Part shown: positions 25,513 to 35,142 of the stretch, in pieces | Layout: each line of letters opens with the position of its first letter | Numbering within the stretch: position 1 is the first letter of the stretch | Assembly (NCBI GenBank): GCA_026127925.1 | Contig: JAJSLM010000003.1 | Coordinates: forward strand, 180,745-244,744 | DNA length: 64,000 bases | Reading direction: 5' to 3' | Source of the DNA: Thermoplasmatales archaeon | Lineage (GTDB): Archaea; Thermoplasmatota; Thermoplasmata; Thermoplasmatales; Thermoplasmataceae | The notes under the pieces: generated by a model | The model's database searches: none | Told to the model about the DNA's origin: nothing | The model's input: the letters and a program-made list of their open reading frames with translations, nothing else | Made by a program: the position numbers and the translations under genes

Positions 25513-26802
25513 TTATGTGCCAGGATCACTAGCCACGTTCATATCACGATCTTTTGTTTCCTTTATCTTCGCTATGGTAACAAATGCAGTTACAATGAAT
25601 ACTATGGTGAATACAGGATACAATGGATAAGCAATTATTCCCAATGCGTCTGAGGCATATGGGGCGGGACCGCCGATAAAGGCGTTACCAAATTGATAAC
25701 TGAATGAATTGCCAGAATACCTCACATTTGTTGGAAAAACCTCAGATATAAAAGCAGCTAATGGAGAATAACTCAGCCCGTGTGCAACTCCAAAAATAGC
25801 AAGAAACATTGTAAACAAGTACGGATTATAAATGTATATTGAAGGATATAAGATGATAAGAGCTATTGCATTCGCAACAATTAGTAGAACACGTCTTCCG
25901 TGTTTATCGGATAGCACACCACCAATGAATACAAATATTATATCCATTATTGCAAAGATAGAAACTGCTATCAGGCCAACAGTAACGCTCACAATCCCTT
26001 TAACTTCAAAAACTGCCGGAAGCAGTGATATAGCAAAATAGAAGAAGTTCCCGCTTGAACCTGCCAGAAGGGTTCCGCTAAGCACCTCTCTCCAGTTGCG
26101 CTTAAAAAGCTGCTTAGCCGGTAAGCCCAATATCTTTTTCTCAGCTTTTGCCGCTTCAAATATTGGGGTTTCTGTTAGTCTGTACCTGATTAGGAACCCT
26201 ATTGCAAGGATTACAAAGCTTAGAATAAACGGTATTCGCCAGCCATACGAATACATGGCCTTAGTAGGGAGTATCAACTCCAGCAGCAAGAAAATTGCTG
26301 TCCCTATCAATAAACCAATTCCAACAGTAGATTGAACGAATGATGACCAAAATCCTCTTCTTCCCTTGAAATTTTCTAGAGTGAGCAACATTGCACCACC
26401 CCATTCACCACCAAGTCCAAAACCGAGAATTAATCTAAGGATTACGAGGAGTATTATTGCCCAAATACCGATGCTAACATAACCAGGTAAGAGTCCTGTG
26501 ATCCCCGTAGATATCCCGGAAATAAGCAGTGTGACCAAAAGTACATTTCTTCTTCCAAGCCTATCTCCAAAGTGTCCAAATACAAATGCGCCAACAGGTC
26601 TGGTAATGAACCCCAGCGCAAACGTTAAAAGCGTTAGCAACAAAGCTTCAGTTCTAGTTACGGAAGGATAAAAAGTAGCAGCAATATAGATTGCGCCGCT
26701 TGAAAATATAAAAATTCCATACCATTCAAGTATCGTTCCAACCATTGAAGCGGTAATAATCTCACGTCTCGTGTTAATACGCTTGGTTGCTGTTTCAACC
26801 AT
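25513..26802 (-). CDS. MFS transporter, metabolite:H+ symporter type
   Basis: A 429-residue major facilitator with about 12 membrane helices. The cytoplasmic loop 2-3 motif is GHFGDRLGRRNVLL (about 83-96), and helix 4 has LILGFGLGGEWGGAML, the pattern of the MHS branch (ShiA, ProP, KgtP type), which import organic acids or zwitterions with protons. Loop 8-9 repeats the motif as GGVLSDKHGRRVLL. It is divergent from hyuAB, so its substrate may be the acid or cyclic amide processed by those enzymes. A TTATATAC box 23 bp upstream fits a leaderless start. Confidence 0.88.
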   Translation of the reverse strand: MVETATKRINTRREIITASMVGTILEWYGIFIFSSGAIYIAATFYPSVTRTEALLLTLLTFALGFITRPVGAFVFGHFGDRLGRRNVLLVTLLISGISTGITGLLPGYVSIGIWAIILLVILRLILGFGLGGEWGGAMLLTLENFKGRRGFWSSFVQSTVGIGLLIGTAIFLLLELILPTKAMYSYGWRIPFILSFVILAIGFLIRYRLTETPIFEAAKAEKKILGLPAKQLFKRNWREVLSGTLLAGSSGNFFYFAISLLPAVFEVKGIVSVTVGLIAVSIFAIMDIIFVFIGGVLSDKHGRRVLLIVANAIALIILYPSIYIYNPYLFTMFLAIFGVAHGLSYSPLAAFISEVFPTNVRYSGNSFSYQFGNAFIGGPAPYASDALGIIAYPLYPVFTIVFIVTAFVTIAKIKETKDRDMNVASDPGT

Positions 26803-27127
26803 GCTAAAGGAATCTAGCTTGTATATAAGAATATTTCCCTATACATAATTTTATTGATAATTTTAAGAAGGAAATATTTAAAAAAGACACGCGAAATATG
26901 GTTGAGCCTAATTATTTGTTTAAGCTTGGAAATAATTATAAATAGCGCCAAATAGTAGCTTACCCTTAAAAGTAGCTCTTTTATCAGTAGCGCTATAATT
27001 AAAATTGAAAGAAGTGGTGCTAGGGTTGTGGATCTTAGTAGGGGATGCCAGCAGCAATTTAAGAGTTCATGTTAGAATCTCACGCATTAGAACAAATCTA
27101 AATATGTTGTCACGATCTATAAAACAT
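26803..27127. promoter_or_regulatory. Divergent promoter region between MFS gene and hyuA
   Basis: The 325-bp gap carries the TATA-like sequence of the MFS gene near 26821-26830 (minus strand) and, for hyuA, TCTAAATA at 27096-27103, centred about 28 bp before the ATG at 27128. An in-frame extension of hyuA back to 27005 lacks family similarity and would contain the promoter, so it was not used. Confidence 0.5.
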
Positions 27128-29137
27128 ATGCCAAATTACTACCTTGGAATAGACATAGGTGGAACCTTTACAGATGTAGTAATATTTGATCCGGATAACC
27201 TGAATTTAAATATAATAAAGGTACCAAGTACCCCTGAGGAACCGGAAATGGCTGTTATTAACGCCATAAATTCAATGAACATTGACAAACACTCAATAAA
27301 GATGATAAATCATGCAAGTACCGTCGCCACGAATTCACTTTTGACAAGAACAGGTCTAGCCAAGTCAGCCCTAATAACCAACGAAGGATTCAAAGATGTC
27401 CTTGAGATAGGTCGTCAACGGAGATCTGAGATATACAACTTAAATTTTGAAAGACCAGTACCATTGATACCTAGGAAGTACCGCTTCACTATTCACGGAA
27501 GAGTTTTGTCCGATGGCACCGAAAAAGAACCAATTGAAGAGGATGAAATTGATGCCCTCAGGAAAAAGATAGAAGGTTTGGGTATAGAGGGTGTGGCTAT
27601 TTCACTCTTAAATTCATATGTCAACGATAGCCAGGAAAAGAAAGTCAAGAAGCATTTTGAGGGTTTCAAGGGTTACGTATTTGCATCACATGAAATAGAT
27701 ATGCAGTACAGGGAGTATGAAAGGACTAGCACAACTGTGGTAAACACAGTTCTCTCCAAACTTGTTTCCGGATATCTTGGTAGGCTTCGAAACAATCTTG
27801 AACGGAATGGCGTTCTGGCCCCTGTCTATATGATGGGCTCCAATGGCGGTCTTAACACGCTATCTTATGCAGAGAGAGTTCCGATATCCGTAATCGAATC
27901 CGGACCATCAGCTGGTGTTCTAGCATCTGCCTACTACAGCAGGCTATTGGGGGACAATAACGTAATTACTTTTGACATGGGAGGAACCACAGCTAAGGCG
28001 GGGGTAGTCATAGACGGGAACCCCGACATATCATACGAATTCGAGGCGGCAGGCAAGACCCACAGTGGAAGATCGATAAAGGGAAGCGGTTATGTTGTTA
28101 GATTTCCTTTTGTTGATCTAGCCGAAGTTAGTGCAGGTGGCGGTACCATTGCATGGGTGGATGAAGGCAATTCATTAAGGGTAGGCCCTCTCAGTGCAGG
28201 TTCTGTTCCAGGTCCTGCTGCATACGGTCTCGGTGGTGAAAACCCAACGATAACAGACGCTAACGTAATACTTGGAAGACTAAACCCGGATTTCCTGCTT
28301 GGCGGAAAGATGAAGATATATTCTGATTTGGCCAAGGAAATTCTCAAGACCAAAATAGCTGATATTTTGAACATGAGTACAGTAGAAGCGGCCGGTGGAA
28401 TAATTAAGTTGATAAATAACTCTATGGCAAAGGCCATATCGATTGTCAGTGTTGAAAGGGGAAGAGATCCAAGAGATTTCACTCTTTATTCCTTTGGCGG
28501 TGCGGGTCCATTGCATGCATGCGATCTGGCCGAGGAACTTGAAATAAGGGAAATCTTTGTTCCTGAGCACGCAGGTCTCTTTTCTGCATATGGTCTTCTT
28601 TCAGTAGACATGCTTAGGAACTACACTGTTCCGGTGACCGGTCAAGAGGATCTAGATGAAAAATTCAGGAAAATAGAAAGTGAGGTCAGAAGGCAATTGG
28701 AAAATGAAGGATTTAACTCGATAGATATATTTAAATACGTAGACATGAGGTATACTGGTCAATCATATGAAATTACTATCGAACATGGTAGCAAAGACGC
28801 TGAAGAATTTAAGCTTGAATATAAGAGAAGATACGGATATTCATCTGATGATCCGATAGAGATAGTTAACGCTAGAGTGTCAGGTAAGGTGCAGATGCCA
28901 AAGATCCGTATTGTAAAACATGAAGCCGCAAATACCAAACCGCAAAACAATGTGAGGAAGGTCTGGTTTAATGGCACTTTTATTGACACACCAGTATACA
29001 CGTGGAATACTATTCAGCCTTATTATTCGGATAAGGGTCCTGCAATAATTGAAGGATATGATTCTACTGCTGTTGTGAATCCCGGATGGAGATGGTCTAC
29101 CGATGAGTACCTTAATTTAAGGATGGTGAGGAAGTGA
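27128..29137 (+). CDS. hyuA: Hydantoinase/oxoprolinase subunit A family protein
   Basis: A 669-residue HyuA-family ATP-binding subunit. The N-terminal ASKHA-type phosphate loop is YYLGIDIGGTFTDVVIFD (residues 4-21), followed by STVATNSLLTRTG, and the central domain has VITFDMGGTTAKAGVV and GGTIAWVDEG. Family members hydrolyse cyclic amides (N-methylhydantoin, 5-oxoproline) or carboxylate ketones with ATP, always with a B subunit. The stop overlaps the GTG start of hyuB by 4 nt, so the two are coupled. No third (gamma) subunit as in acetone carboxylase is seen. The substrate is not deducible. Confidence 0.92.
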   Translation: MPNYYLGIDIGGTFTDVVIFDPDNLNLNIIKVPSTPEEPEMAVINAINSMNIDKHSIKMINHASTVATNSLLTRTGLAKSALITNEGFKDVLEIGRQRRSEIYNLNFERPVPLIPRKYRFTIHGRVLSDGTEKEPIEEDEIDALRKKIEGLGIEGVAISLLNSYVNDSQEKKVKKHFEGFKGYVFASHEIDMQYREYERTSTTVVNTVLSKLVSGYLGRLRNNLERNGVLAPVYMMGSNGGLNTLSYAERVPISVIESGPSAGVLASAYYSRLLGDNNVITFDMGGTTAKAGVVIDGNPDISYEFEAAGKTHSGRSIKGSGYVVRFPFVDLAEVSAGGGTIAWVDEGNSLRVGPLSAGSVPGPAAYGLGGENPTITDANVILGRLNPDFLLGGKMKIYSDLAKEILKTKIADILNMSTVEAAGGIIKLINNSMAKAISIVSVERGRDPRDFTLYSFGGAGPLHACDLAEELEIREIFVPEHAGLFSAYGLLSVDMLRNYTVPVTGQEDLDEKFRKIESEVRRQLENEGFNSIDIFKYVDMRYTGQSYEITIEHGSKDAEEFKLEYKRRYGYSSDDPIEIVNARVSGKVQMPKIRIVKHEAANTKPQNNVRKVWFNGTFIDTPVYTWNTIQPYYSDKGPAIIEGYDSTAVVNPGWRWSTDEYLNLRMVRK

Positions 29138-30786
29138 AGAACCTCTTTACTTTTCAGGTTATAAGCAACACCCTCTATTACGCTAGTGAGGAAATGGGAA
29201 TAGCTCTGAGGAATTCGGCATATTCTCCCAATATTAAAGAAAGAATGGATCATTCTGCAGCGATATTCGATGATAGAGGCCATCTATTGGCACAGGCAGA
29301 ACACATCCCTGTTCATCTAGGTTCTCTGCCCTGGGGTTTGAAAAACACTTTGGAATACATAGCAAGGGAGAACATCGAGATAAAAAATGGAGATATGATC
29401 CTTGTTAACAACCCGTACATTTCAGGGACCCATCTGAATGATGTTACTCTGATCAGACCCATCTTTTTTGATGAAAAACTTGTTGCATTTGCGGCGAATA
29501 AAGCACATCATTCGGATATTGGAGGCAAGGTACCTGGAAGCATAAACTTTGATGGTAAGTCAATATTCGAAGAGGGGTTCATAATTAATCCTGTGATGCT
29601 CATAAGAGGAGAGGAATTTGATGACGGTATACTATCCATGTTTTCTTCAAATTCAAGAAATCCTTACGAGAGGATTGGAGATCTTAAGGCTCAGGTGGCT
29701 GCTAATTATACCGGTGAACGGAGAGTTATTGAGGTAATACGCAAATACGGCATCAGCAATTTTACAGAATCTATAGATTACTATCTCAATTATGCTGAAG
29801 CTTTAGCAAAATCTAAGCTGAGAAAACTGAAAAATGGTAAATACAGCGCTGTAGACTATCTTGAAGCTCCGGATGGAAGAGATCTCAGGCTTTCAGTTAC
29901 GGTAAGTGTTGGGGATAATCAGATAGAAGTAAATTACGATGGCACAGATGCTCAGGTAGAAGTACCTCTGAATGCGGTTCTTGGTGTAACCATATCTGGG
30001 GTATTCTTTGTCTTTAGAAGCATCATGGGCGAAGATGTTCCTGTGAATGACGGTACATTTAGGATGTTTAGCATTAAAGTTCCATCAGGTACAATCTTAA
30101 ACCCAACTTTTCCAGCCCCAGTTTCTGGAGGCAACGTAGAAACAAGCCAGAGAAATGCAGACTTGCTTTATCTAGCTTTGAGCAAAGCCGATCCGGCGGA
30201 GATTCCCGCAGCTTCAGGGGGCTCTATGAATAACATAATGATGGGGGGCTTTTATAGATCCAAGTCGTGGGCGTTCTACGAGACGATAGGCGTCGGTTTA
30301 GGCGGAAAGTTGGGTAAAGATGGAGTTGACGGAATACACTCAAACATGACCAATACTATGAATACTCCTATTGAAGAGATAGAGAGGAACATGCCCATAG
30401 TCATGAAGAGATATGAGTTCAGGGAGAACAGTAGCGGACCAGGGAGATATAGGGGTGGCTCAGGCATCATACGTTCTTTTGGAATACGAGAAGGGCTAGT
30501 CACCGTAACAGTGCTTTCGGAGAGGGAACGGCACAAACCATGGGGCCTTCAAGGCGGATTTCCTGGCGAGAGTACAGAAGTTCGGATATACAGTAACGGA
30601 AAATCAAGAAAAGGTCATACAAAGGGAACTTACTATCTGAAGGAAAATGAAATATTCGAGATTAGGACTGCAGGTGGAGGCGGATACGGTTCACCTGCTC
30701 AGAGGAGTAAAACAAAGGTTTTGGAGGATCTTGATTCTGGAATAATAAGCAAAAAATTTGCAAATACTTATTACAAAAATTTATGA
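29134..30786 (+). CDS. hyuB: Hydantoinase/oxoprolinase subunit B family protein
   Basis: A 550-residue HyuB-family subunit, full length. It starts at a GTG within the hyuA stop (GTGA). The conserved start region SEEMGIALRNSAYSPNIKER and DHSAAIFDDRG are typical, as are NPYISGTHLNDVTLI, KAHHSDIGG and the glycine-rich C-terminal GPGRYRGGSGI and AGGGGYGSP. Together with HyuA it forms the ATP-dependent amidohydrolase or related enzyme. The pair ends at a hairpin facing a convergent gene. Confidence 0.92.
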   Translation: MKNLFTFQVISNTLYYASEEMGIALRNSAYSPNIKERMDHSAAIFDDRGHLLAQAEHIPVHLGSLPWGLKNTLEYIARENIEIKNGDMILVNNPYISGTHLNDVTLIRPIFFDEKLVAFAANKAHHSDIGGKVPGSINFDGKSIFEEGFIINPVMLIRGEEFDDGILSMFSSNSRNPYERIGDLKAQVAANYTGERRVIEVIRKYGISNFTESIDYYLNYAEALAKSKLRKLKNGKYSAVDYLEAPDGRDLRLSVTVSVGDNQIEVNYDGTDAQVEVPLNAVLGVTISGVFFVFRSIMGEDVPVNDGTFRMFSIKVPSGTILNPTFPAPVSGGNVETSQRNADLLYLALSKADPAEIPAASGGSMNNIMMGGFYRSKSWAFYETIGVGLGGKLGKDGVDGIHSNMTNTMNTPIEEIERNMPIVMKRYEFRENSSGPGRYRGGSGIIRSFGIREGLVTVTVLSERERHKPWGLQGGFPGESTEVRIYSNGKSRKGHTKGTYYLKENEIFEIRTAGGGGYGSPAQRSKTKVLEDLDSGIISKKFANTYYKNL

Positions 30787-30832
30787 AATAGATTCCACCG
30801 GTAGATGGTGGTAATAAAAGATAGTCCACAGT

Positions 30833-30852
30833 TGTATAACAATAGTTATACA
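30833..30852. terminator. Hairpin between convergent genes
   Basis: TGTATAAC-AATA-GTTATACA is a perfect 8-bp stem with a 4-nt loop, 46 nt after hyuB and 12 nt before the stop of the convergent methyltransferase gene. It may act as a two-way terminator. The same 7-bp core occurs again at 56681-56698. A second weak stem (CCACC/GGTGG) lies at 30795-30811. Confidence 0.4.
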
Positions 30853-30864
30853 GTAATGAAAGGC

Positions 30865-31698
30865 TCATTTTTTCTTTCCTATTAAAAGACCCATATTTTT
30901 TCCTTTTCTCACAATTTTAGTAACATAGCCATTCTTTTCAAGTATTTCGTCTAAGGAATTTAGCCCATTATGGTATTCAATTAAGACTTCATCAACTTTG
31001 TCAAAGTCGTTGTTACTCATATTATTTATTAGATCATATTCACAACCCTCACAATCACATTTCAAAACGGCATTATTTATGTTGTAATCTTTTGTTAAAG
31101 TTTCAAACGTGATAACTTTAATGGGTGTCCCTCCAGGAAACTCTGTTGCTCTAAGACCCACTGTGTTTTTTGCAGCAGGAGAAATCTTAATTATCTCAGT
31201 TTTTCCTCCCATGGCAAAGTTCAAGATTTTGACTTTATCTTGAACTCCATTTATGGTTATATTCTTCTTAAGGAGATCAAATGTAAAGGGAAAAGGTTCT
31301 ATGGCAATTACTTTTTCAGCACCCATAATAACAAAGTAAACAGTCGAATCTCCTATGTTTGCGCCTATATCAATTACTACTCGCCCCTTAACATCTAACA
31401 CGCTTAATTCTTTTTCAACAAAGACATCACCTATTGAACCGTTATTTCTAGTCCCCAAGAACCTTAAAGTTCTTCCTTCGTAGGGGAAAATTATTGATTC
31501 ATCGTCGCCATATTCAAATTTAAAGCCATACGAAGCCATCCATAGGTGGTTTAGATATTTTATATAATATTTCGTCCCATCCCTATAAATGGCTTCGAAA
31601 GGGAATTTCTTAACATAAAAAGCAAAAACTGCATTTGGCCAATTTTTTAAATGCTTACGAAATCTATAAACATTCCTTATTGTAGATATCCCAACCAT
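30865..31698 (-). CDS. FkbM family SAM-dependent methyltransferase
   Basis: A 277-residue class I methyltransferase. Motif I is RVVIDIGANIGDSTVYFVIM (about 105-124), motif II has KVIAIEPFPFTFDLLKKNI, and motif IV is NAVLKCDCEGCEYDL, all characteristic of FkbM proteins, which O-methylate sugars or other small molecules. The neighbouring glycan locus makes a glycan substrate plausible. The TATA-like AAATTTATAAG centred at about 31725 predicts a leaderless start at 31698. It is separated from the glycan cluster by insertion-sequence debris and may have been part of it. Confidence 0.88.
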   Translation of the reverse strand: MVGISTIRNVYRFRKHLKNWPNAVFAFYVKKFPFEAIYRDGTKYYIKYLNHLWMASYGFKFEYGDDESIIFPYEGRTLRFLGTRNNGSIGDVFVEKELSVLDVKGRVVIDIGANIGDSTVYFVIMGAEKVIAIEPFPFTFDLLKKNITINGVQDKVKILNFAMGGKTEIIKISPAAKNTVGLRATEFPGGTPIKVITFETLTKDYNINNAVLKCDCEGCEYDLINNMSNNDFDKVDEVLIEYHNGLNSLDEILEKNGYVTKIVRKGKNMGLLIGKKK

Positions 31699-31786
31699 GA
31701 GGGATGAATTTCTAGCAGCTTATAAATTTAGCTAACATACCTTGTATAGCGTTTTTTCCATAGTAATGTAACCAGTATGGATCTCT

Positions 31787-32158
31787 TTAACACTCTGGGG
31801 GTAACCTAAATCCTCCTGCCACCAGATATATGATCATATCTCTGTATTCCTGTGCCTTGAAACCATATGAACGCTTGAATGCTGTTCTTATCTTGTTGTT
31901 GAGGCCTTCAACAACAGCTGAATTTATTCCCGATCCTATGGATTCCAATATGCCATCAATGTACTTCTTCATGGTCTTTCCCAGTTTGATGATATCAGGC
32001 ATCCTTGACCTGTATGCCCATGATATCCATTTCCTCAGATATTCCTCTGCAATCCCAATGTTAAGATGCCATAGCTTCTGGAGTGCGATCTTGAAATGGT
32101 ATGCATGAGAGGTCTGTAGATCCAGGGATTTCACAGACATGAGGCGATCCCTCTGCAC
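31787..32158 (-). pseudogene. ISL3-family transposase, C-terminal fragment
   Basis: About 123 residues of the C-terminal part of an ISL3 transposase survive: ALQKLWHLNIGIAEEYLRKW, then SGINSAVVEGLNNKIRTAFKRSYGFKAQEY, where the glutamate of VVEGLNNKIR is the last acidic residue of the DDE triad. The N-terminal zinc-binding and earlier catalytic regions are missing upstream, where an unrelated IS3 fragment follows. Confidence 0.75.
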
Positions 32159-32193
32159 TGTTTCTTACATTTCTGGACAATTTACGAAAAGAA

Positions 32194-32905
32194 TTATGAT
32201 ACGGTTCCTGCCGTTTCACCTCCCTTTCGTTCTGTCATATTTCTTTCCCTCCTTAATATTCTTGCCTTTTCGATCTTTGATTCCCTTATCCTGAGCAACT
32301 CCTCAGGATTTCCCATGTAATACTGTATTTGATATGCTCCAGAAAGATTTGGAACACTTTTCCTCAATTTTCATTCCAGTATCACCTCGACTTCTTTCCT
32401 CTGGAATCTTTCCCTGAATGCTGGATCGCCCAGGAACTTCCTTCTGATCTCCCTGGAGATATACTACGGACCGTTATCCGTTCTGAGAATGAGATCATTA
32501 TGATTTCCATCAGGGAACCTGATGGCATAAGCCTTCTCAACTGCCCTGATGCAGTCCCTTGCTGTGCATCTTTTTGAGAACTCATAGGAAGTCCATTTCT
32601 TGCTGAAGCAGTCCTTTATGCTCATGAGATAGTGCATTCCGTCCCTTGCAGTACCAACATAATGGATGTCTGTCTCCCATAACCTGTCAGTGTTATCAGG
32701 CTTAGTGAGATCCTTTCTTCTGGTACGGTCCTTATGCTTTGCATAAGGCAGTGCAAGGCTGTTTCTCCTCATGATCCTCCGGACAGTCTTTATGTTCACA
32801 TGATCTCGGAATTCCTCATGAGTGCCCATATTCTCCTGTAACCGTAGGTTGTACGCTCTGACGATAACCGGATTATCTCAGATTCTGTAAACGCCGATCA
32901 AGATT
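32194..32905 (-). pseudogene. IS3-family transposase (OrfB) fragment
   Basis: Reading from the IS21 boundary, SEIIRLSSERTTYGYRRIWALM is the HTH_21 start of an IS3 OrfB. A frameshift near 32825 leads to DHVNIKTVRRIMRRN, then the rve integrase core with LWETDIHYVGTARDGMHYL and DLILRTDNGP. There a TAG (32464-32466 region) replaces the usual glutamine of NGPQY. The same frame goes on to VEVILE and stops; a further frame gives a basic C-terminus ending at 32194. The 5' end is cut by the IS21 element. Confidence 0.75.
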
Positions 32906-32954
32906 TGTGCAAAATCGCCGGTGTAAAATTGATCCACCCTATATAACTTTTCAT

Positions 32955-33725
32955 TCATTCTTCTCTTCTCCTCTTTTCTGTTGGTAATGCATTCCTTCTC
33001 CTGTCCTTAAGCCTGTATGAATCCCCCCTTATGTTCACCACGGTACAATGGTGCAGTATCCTGTCAATGACAGCTGCTGCCATCGCCTGGTCCCCAAGTA
33101 TCTCACCCCATTCTGAGAAAGACTTGTTCGATGTGTATATTGTCGATCTCTTCTCATATCTGGACGACACAAACTGGAAGAACAGGTTCGATTCCTCCCT
33201 TGTAAGCGGGAGGTAACCGATCTCGTCCACTATCATGAGCCGGAACCTTGAATATGTCTTTATTCTGTATTCAAGCCTCTTGAGATCATAGTCACGCTTC
33301 AGCGTCTGAACGAGTTTCATGGCGGACACATAGTACACTGGGATATCTGACATGATTGCCCTCATTCCCAGTGCGACCGACAGGTGGGTCTTTCCCATTC
33401 CCGGAGGACCGAGGAAGACAACATTCTCAGTGTTGTGTATATACCGCATCGTCATGAGATCATCTATCACCGATCTGTCTATGGATGGCTGGAATGAAAA
33501 ATCAAAATCGTCCATTGTCTTCCTGAATGGAAAACCTGACCAGTTCAACATGTTTTCCGTTTTCTTTGAAAGTTTGTGCTTGAGCTCTTCGGAAAGAAGG
33601 TGATCCAGTATGTCCATTACGGACTTGTCATGGGATGCCTCAAGGTATGAATCAATGATGTTTTCCATTGTGGTCATGCCGAGTCTTGAAAGGTATTCAT
33701 GCACTCTCTCATATGAATCCATCAT
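32955..33725 (-). CDS. istB: IS21 transposition helper ATPase IstB
   Basis: A 256-residue AAA+ protein that loads and remodels target DNA for the IstA transposase. Walker A is GPPGMGKTH (106-114), Walker B is FRLMIVDEIGYL, and the arginine-finger region and the C-terminal DSYRLKDRRR tail are present. The N-terminal helical part (RLGMTTMENIIDSYLEASHD) is typical. It overlaps istA by 4 nt. The frame is intact and full length. Confidence 0.93.
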   Translation of the reverse strand: MMDSYERVHEYLSRLGMTTMENIIDSYLEASHDKSVMDILDHLLSEELKHKLSKKTENMLNWSGFPFRKTMDDFDFSFQPSIDRSVIDDLMTMRYIHNTENVVFLGPPGMGKTHLSVALGMRAIMSDIPVYYVSAMKLVQTLKRDYDLKRLEYRIKTYSRFRLMIVDEIGYLPLTREESNLFFQFVSSRYEKRSTIYTSNKSFSEWGEILGDQAMAAAVIDRILHHCTVVNIRGDSYRLKDRRRNALPTEKRRREE

Positions 33726-34936
33726 ACCACATCCTCGTATTTCTTTAAGTCACGGGTTTCCACAATCTGCCTGTATACTGCAGAATTCTCCTCTCTTATC
33801 GCCTTTAAAAGGCCTTCGAAGTGCTCCTTCTTCCTTGATATCCTTCCTGTTCCTGATAGAATTGAATGATCAGCAACGATGCTGGCATCGACCTCTATCT
33901 TCAACGCTGATGATTCTTCAATTACCATGCACTCCCTTCCGGCATATTTCCAGGGAACAGAATACCTGTTCCCTTTATACGAGACATAGCAGTCCCTGGA
34001 TATCTTTCTGGATTCTTCCTTCCTTGTCATGTATGCCGGTACTGATGAAAGTGGGTTGAGTTTCTCATCTTTCAGCCTCTCTAAGGGTGTCTCATGCGTT
34101 GTTCCATGTATCTGCGAATTTACCTTTTTAAGCCATTCCTGGCATTGAACATTGATATCTGAGAGAGAATCAAATGTCCTGCCTGTCCAGAAGTTGTATC
34201 TGAGATACTTTATTGTGCTCTCGATCTTCCCCTTTGTCTCCGGTCTGTAGGGATAGCACAATCGGATCGCTATGCCATAATATTCAGCGAAATCCATGAA
34301 TTTCTCGTTGAATCTCGATTCTGATGCCTTTATCTTACGATCGATGACGATCTGCTTCAGATTGTCATACAGTATCGTATCGGTGAACCCGCCAAAGAAG
34401 GAGAACGCGTTCAGATGCATTTTGATCACGTTTTCAGTGGATATGTCTGTTGTGAATTCTGCATATCGCATCCGGGAATATCCCAGGATCATGGAGAAAG
34501 CGTAGAGTTTCCTCCTTTTTCCGTCCATGTCTATGTAACCAAATTCGCCGAAGTCAACCTGGGATTGTTTTCCAGGTTTAGTCTCATAGCGGTATACTGC
34601 CTGAACCCTACGATCTTTGCGCAGTTCCCTACATAGCCTCTTGACAGTTGTGTATGATCCGAGATAACCTTTTTCTCCGATCTCATCATATATCCTCACA
34701 GCAGAGAGGTTATATTTGTCAATCCTCCCCCTTACATAATCAGTGTAAGGGGCAATGACAGACTGTCTCCCCTCTCTGCTGTACTTCGCCGGCTTCTCCA
34801 TTGCAATATACTTTCTCACGGTTTTCCTGCTCACTCCCGTTCTCCTTGCTATCTCACTTATGTTCATTCCCTGTTCCTTCTTGGCTTTAAACATATGCCA
34901 ATCCTCCGCTGTAAGCGCATTTACCATCTCCAGCAT
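33722..34936 (-). CDS. istA: IS21 transposase IstA
   Basis: A 404-residue DDE transposase. The N-terminal helix-turn-helix is MNISEIARRTGVSRKTVRKYI (about residues 24-44). The integrase core has QVDFGEFGYIDMDGKRRKLY (first Asp), TILYDNLKQIVIDR (second Asp) and PETKGKIESTIKYLR (Glu). The C-terminal beta-barrel-like domain follows (SRDCYVSYKGNRYSVPW). It is intact and translationally coupled to istB. Confidence 0.93.
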   Translation of the reverse strand: MLEMVNALTAEDWHMFKAKKEQGMNISEIARRTGVSRKTVRKYIAMEKPAKYSREGRQSVIAPYTDYVRGRIDKYNLSAVRIYDEIGEKGYLGSYTTVKRLCRELRKDRRVQAVYRYETKPGKQSQVDFGEFGYIDMDGKRRKLYAFSMILGYSRMRYAEFTTDISTENVIKMHLNAFSFFGGFTDTILYDNLKQIVIDRKIKASESRFNEKFMDFAEYYGIAIRLCYPYRPETKGKIESTIKYLRYNFWTGRTFDSLSDINVQCQEWLKKVNSQIHGTTHETPLERLKDEKLNPLSSVPAYMTRKEESRKISRDCYVSYKGNRYSVPWKYAGRECMVIEESSALKIEVDASIVADHSILSGTGRISRKKEHFEGLLKAIREENSAVYRQIVETRDLKKYEDVV

Positions 34937-34950
34937 GAAAATGCACGGGG

Positions 34951-35017
34951 TGGTAAATATTCAATGGCCTTTTCTGGATACTTTTCAATGGCCGAAAATG
35001 GGTAAATTTGAATGGGC
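34951..35017. repeat. Triple terminal repeats of the IS21 element
   Basis: Three 19-bp imperfect repeats (34951-34969, 34975-34993, 34999-35017) share the minus-strand core CCATTxAAxxxTAxCCA. They sit between the istA start and the element's right end, where IS21 transposases are known to bind multiple repeats. Confidence 0.6.
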
Positions 35018-35024
35018 GATTACA

Positions 35025-35142
35025 GGTAGCTGGTATTCCGTATCTTTGGATTGTAGTATGGTATCCTCTCATAAACGTATGTCTTACCTTTCACAACCTT
35101 CTCTATTGTCTGATTCCTTGATGTAATGGTGGGAAATACCAC
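35025..35142 (-). pseudogene. 5' fragment of another transposase
   Basis: From a GTG at 35142, about 39 codons read VFPTITSRNQTIEKVVKGK then TYVYERIPYYNPKIRNTSY, and the frame is cut at the right end of the IS21. The KTYVYE..PYYNP stretch resembles the N-terminus of IS4/IS1634-type transposases, where the family name is tentative. The rest of that gene is not found on the other side of the IS21. Confidence 0.5.

Larger units (their letters stand above)
32906..35024 (-). mobile_element. IS21-family insertion sequence
   Basis: About 2.1 kb with istA and istB in the usual order. The ends read inward as TGTGCAAAATCGCC (32906 onward) and TGTAATCGCC (35024 backward), sharing TGT and AATCGCC. Multiple internal terminal repeats, as expected for IS21, lie at 34951-34969, 34975-34993 and 34999-35017, with a related copy near 32916-32935. 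Both genes look intact, so it may be active. No clear target duplication was seen, and different transposase debris lies on each side, so it is not a simple insertion into one gene. Confidence 0.72.

Noticed and set aside
27005..27127. 41-residue N-terminal extension of HyuA
   Set aside because: Not similar to the family and it would include the TATA-like box that fits a start at 27128.
33182..33205. GGTTCGATTCCTCC resembling a tRNA T-arm
   Set aside because: It lies inside intact istB coding sequence and no acceptor, D or anticodon stems can be built around it.
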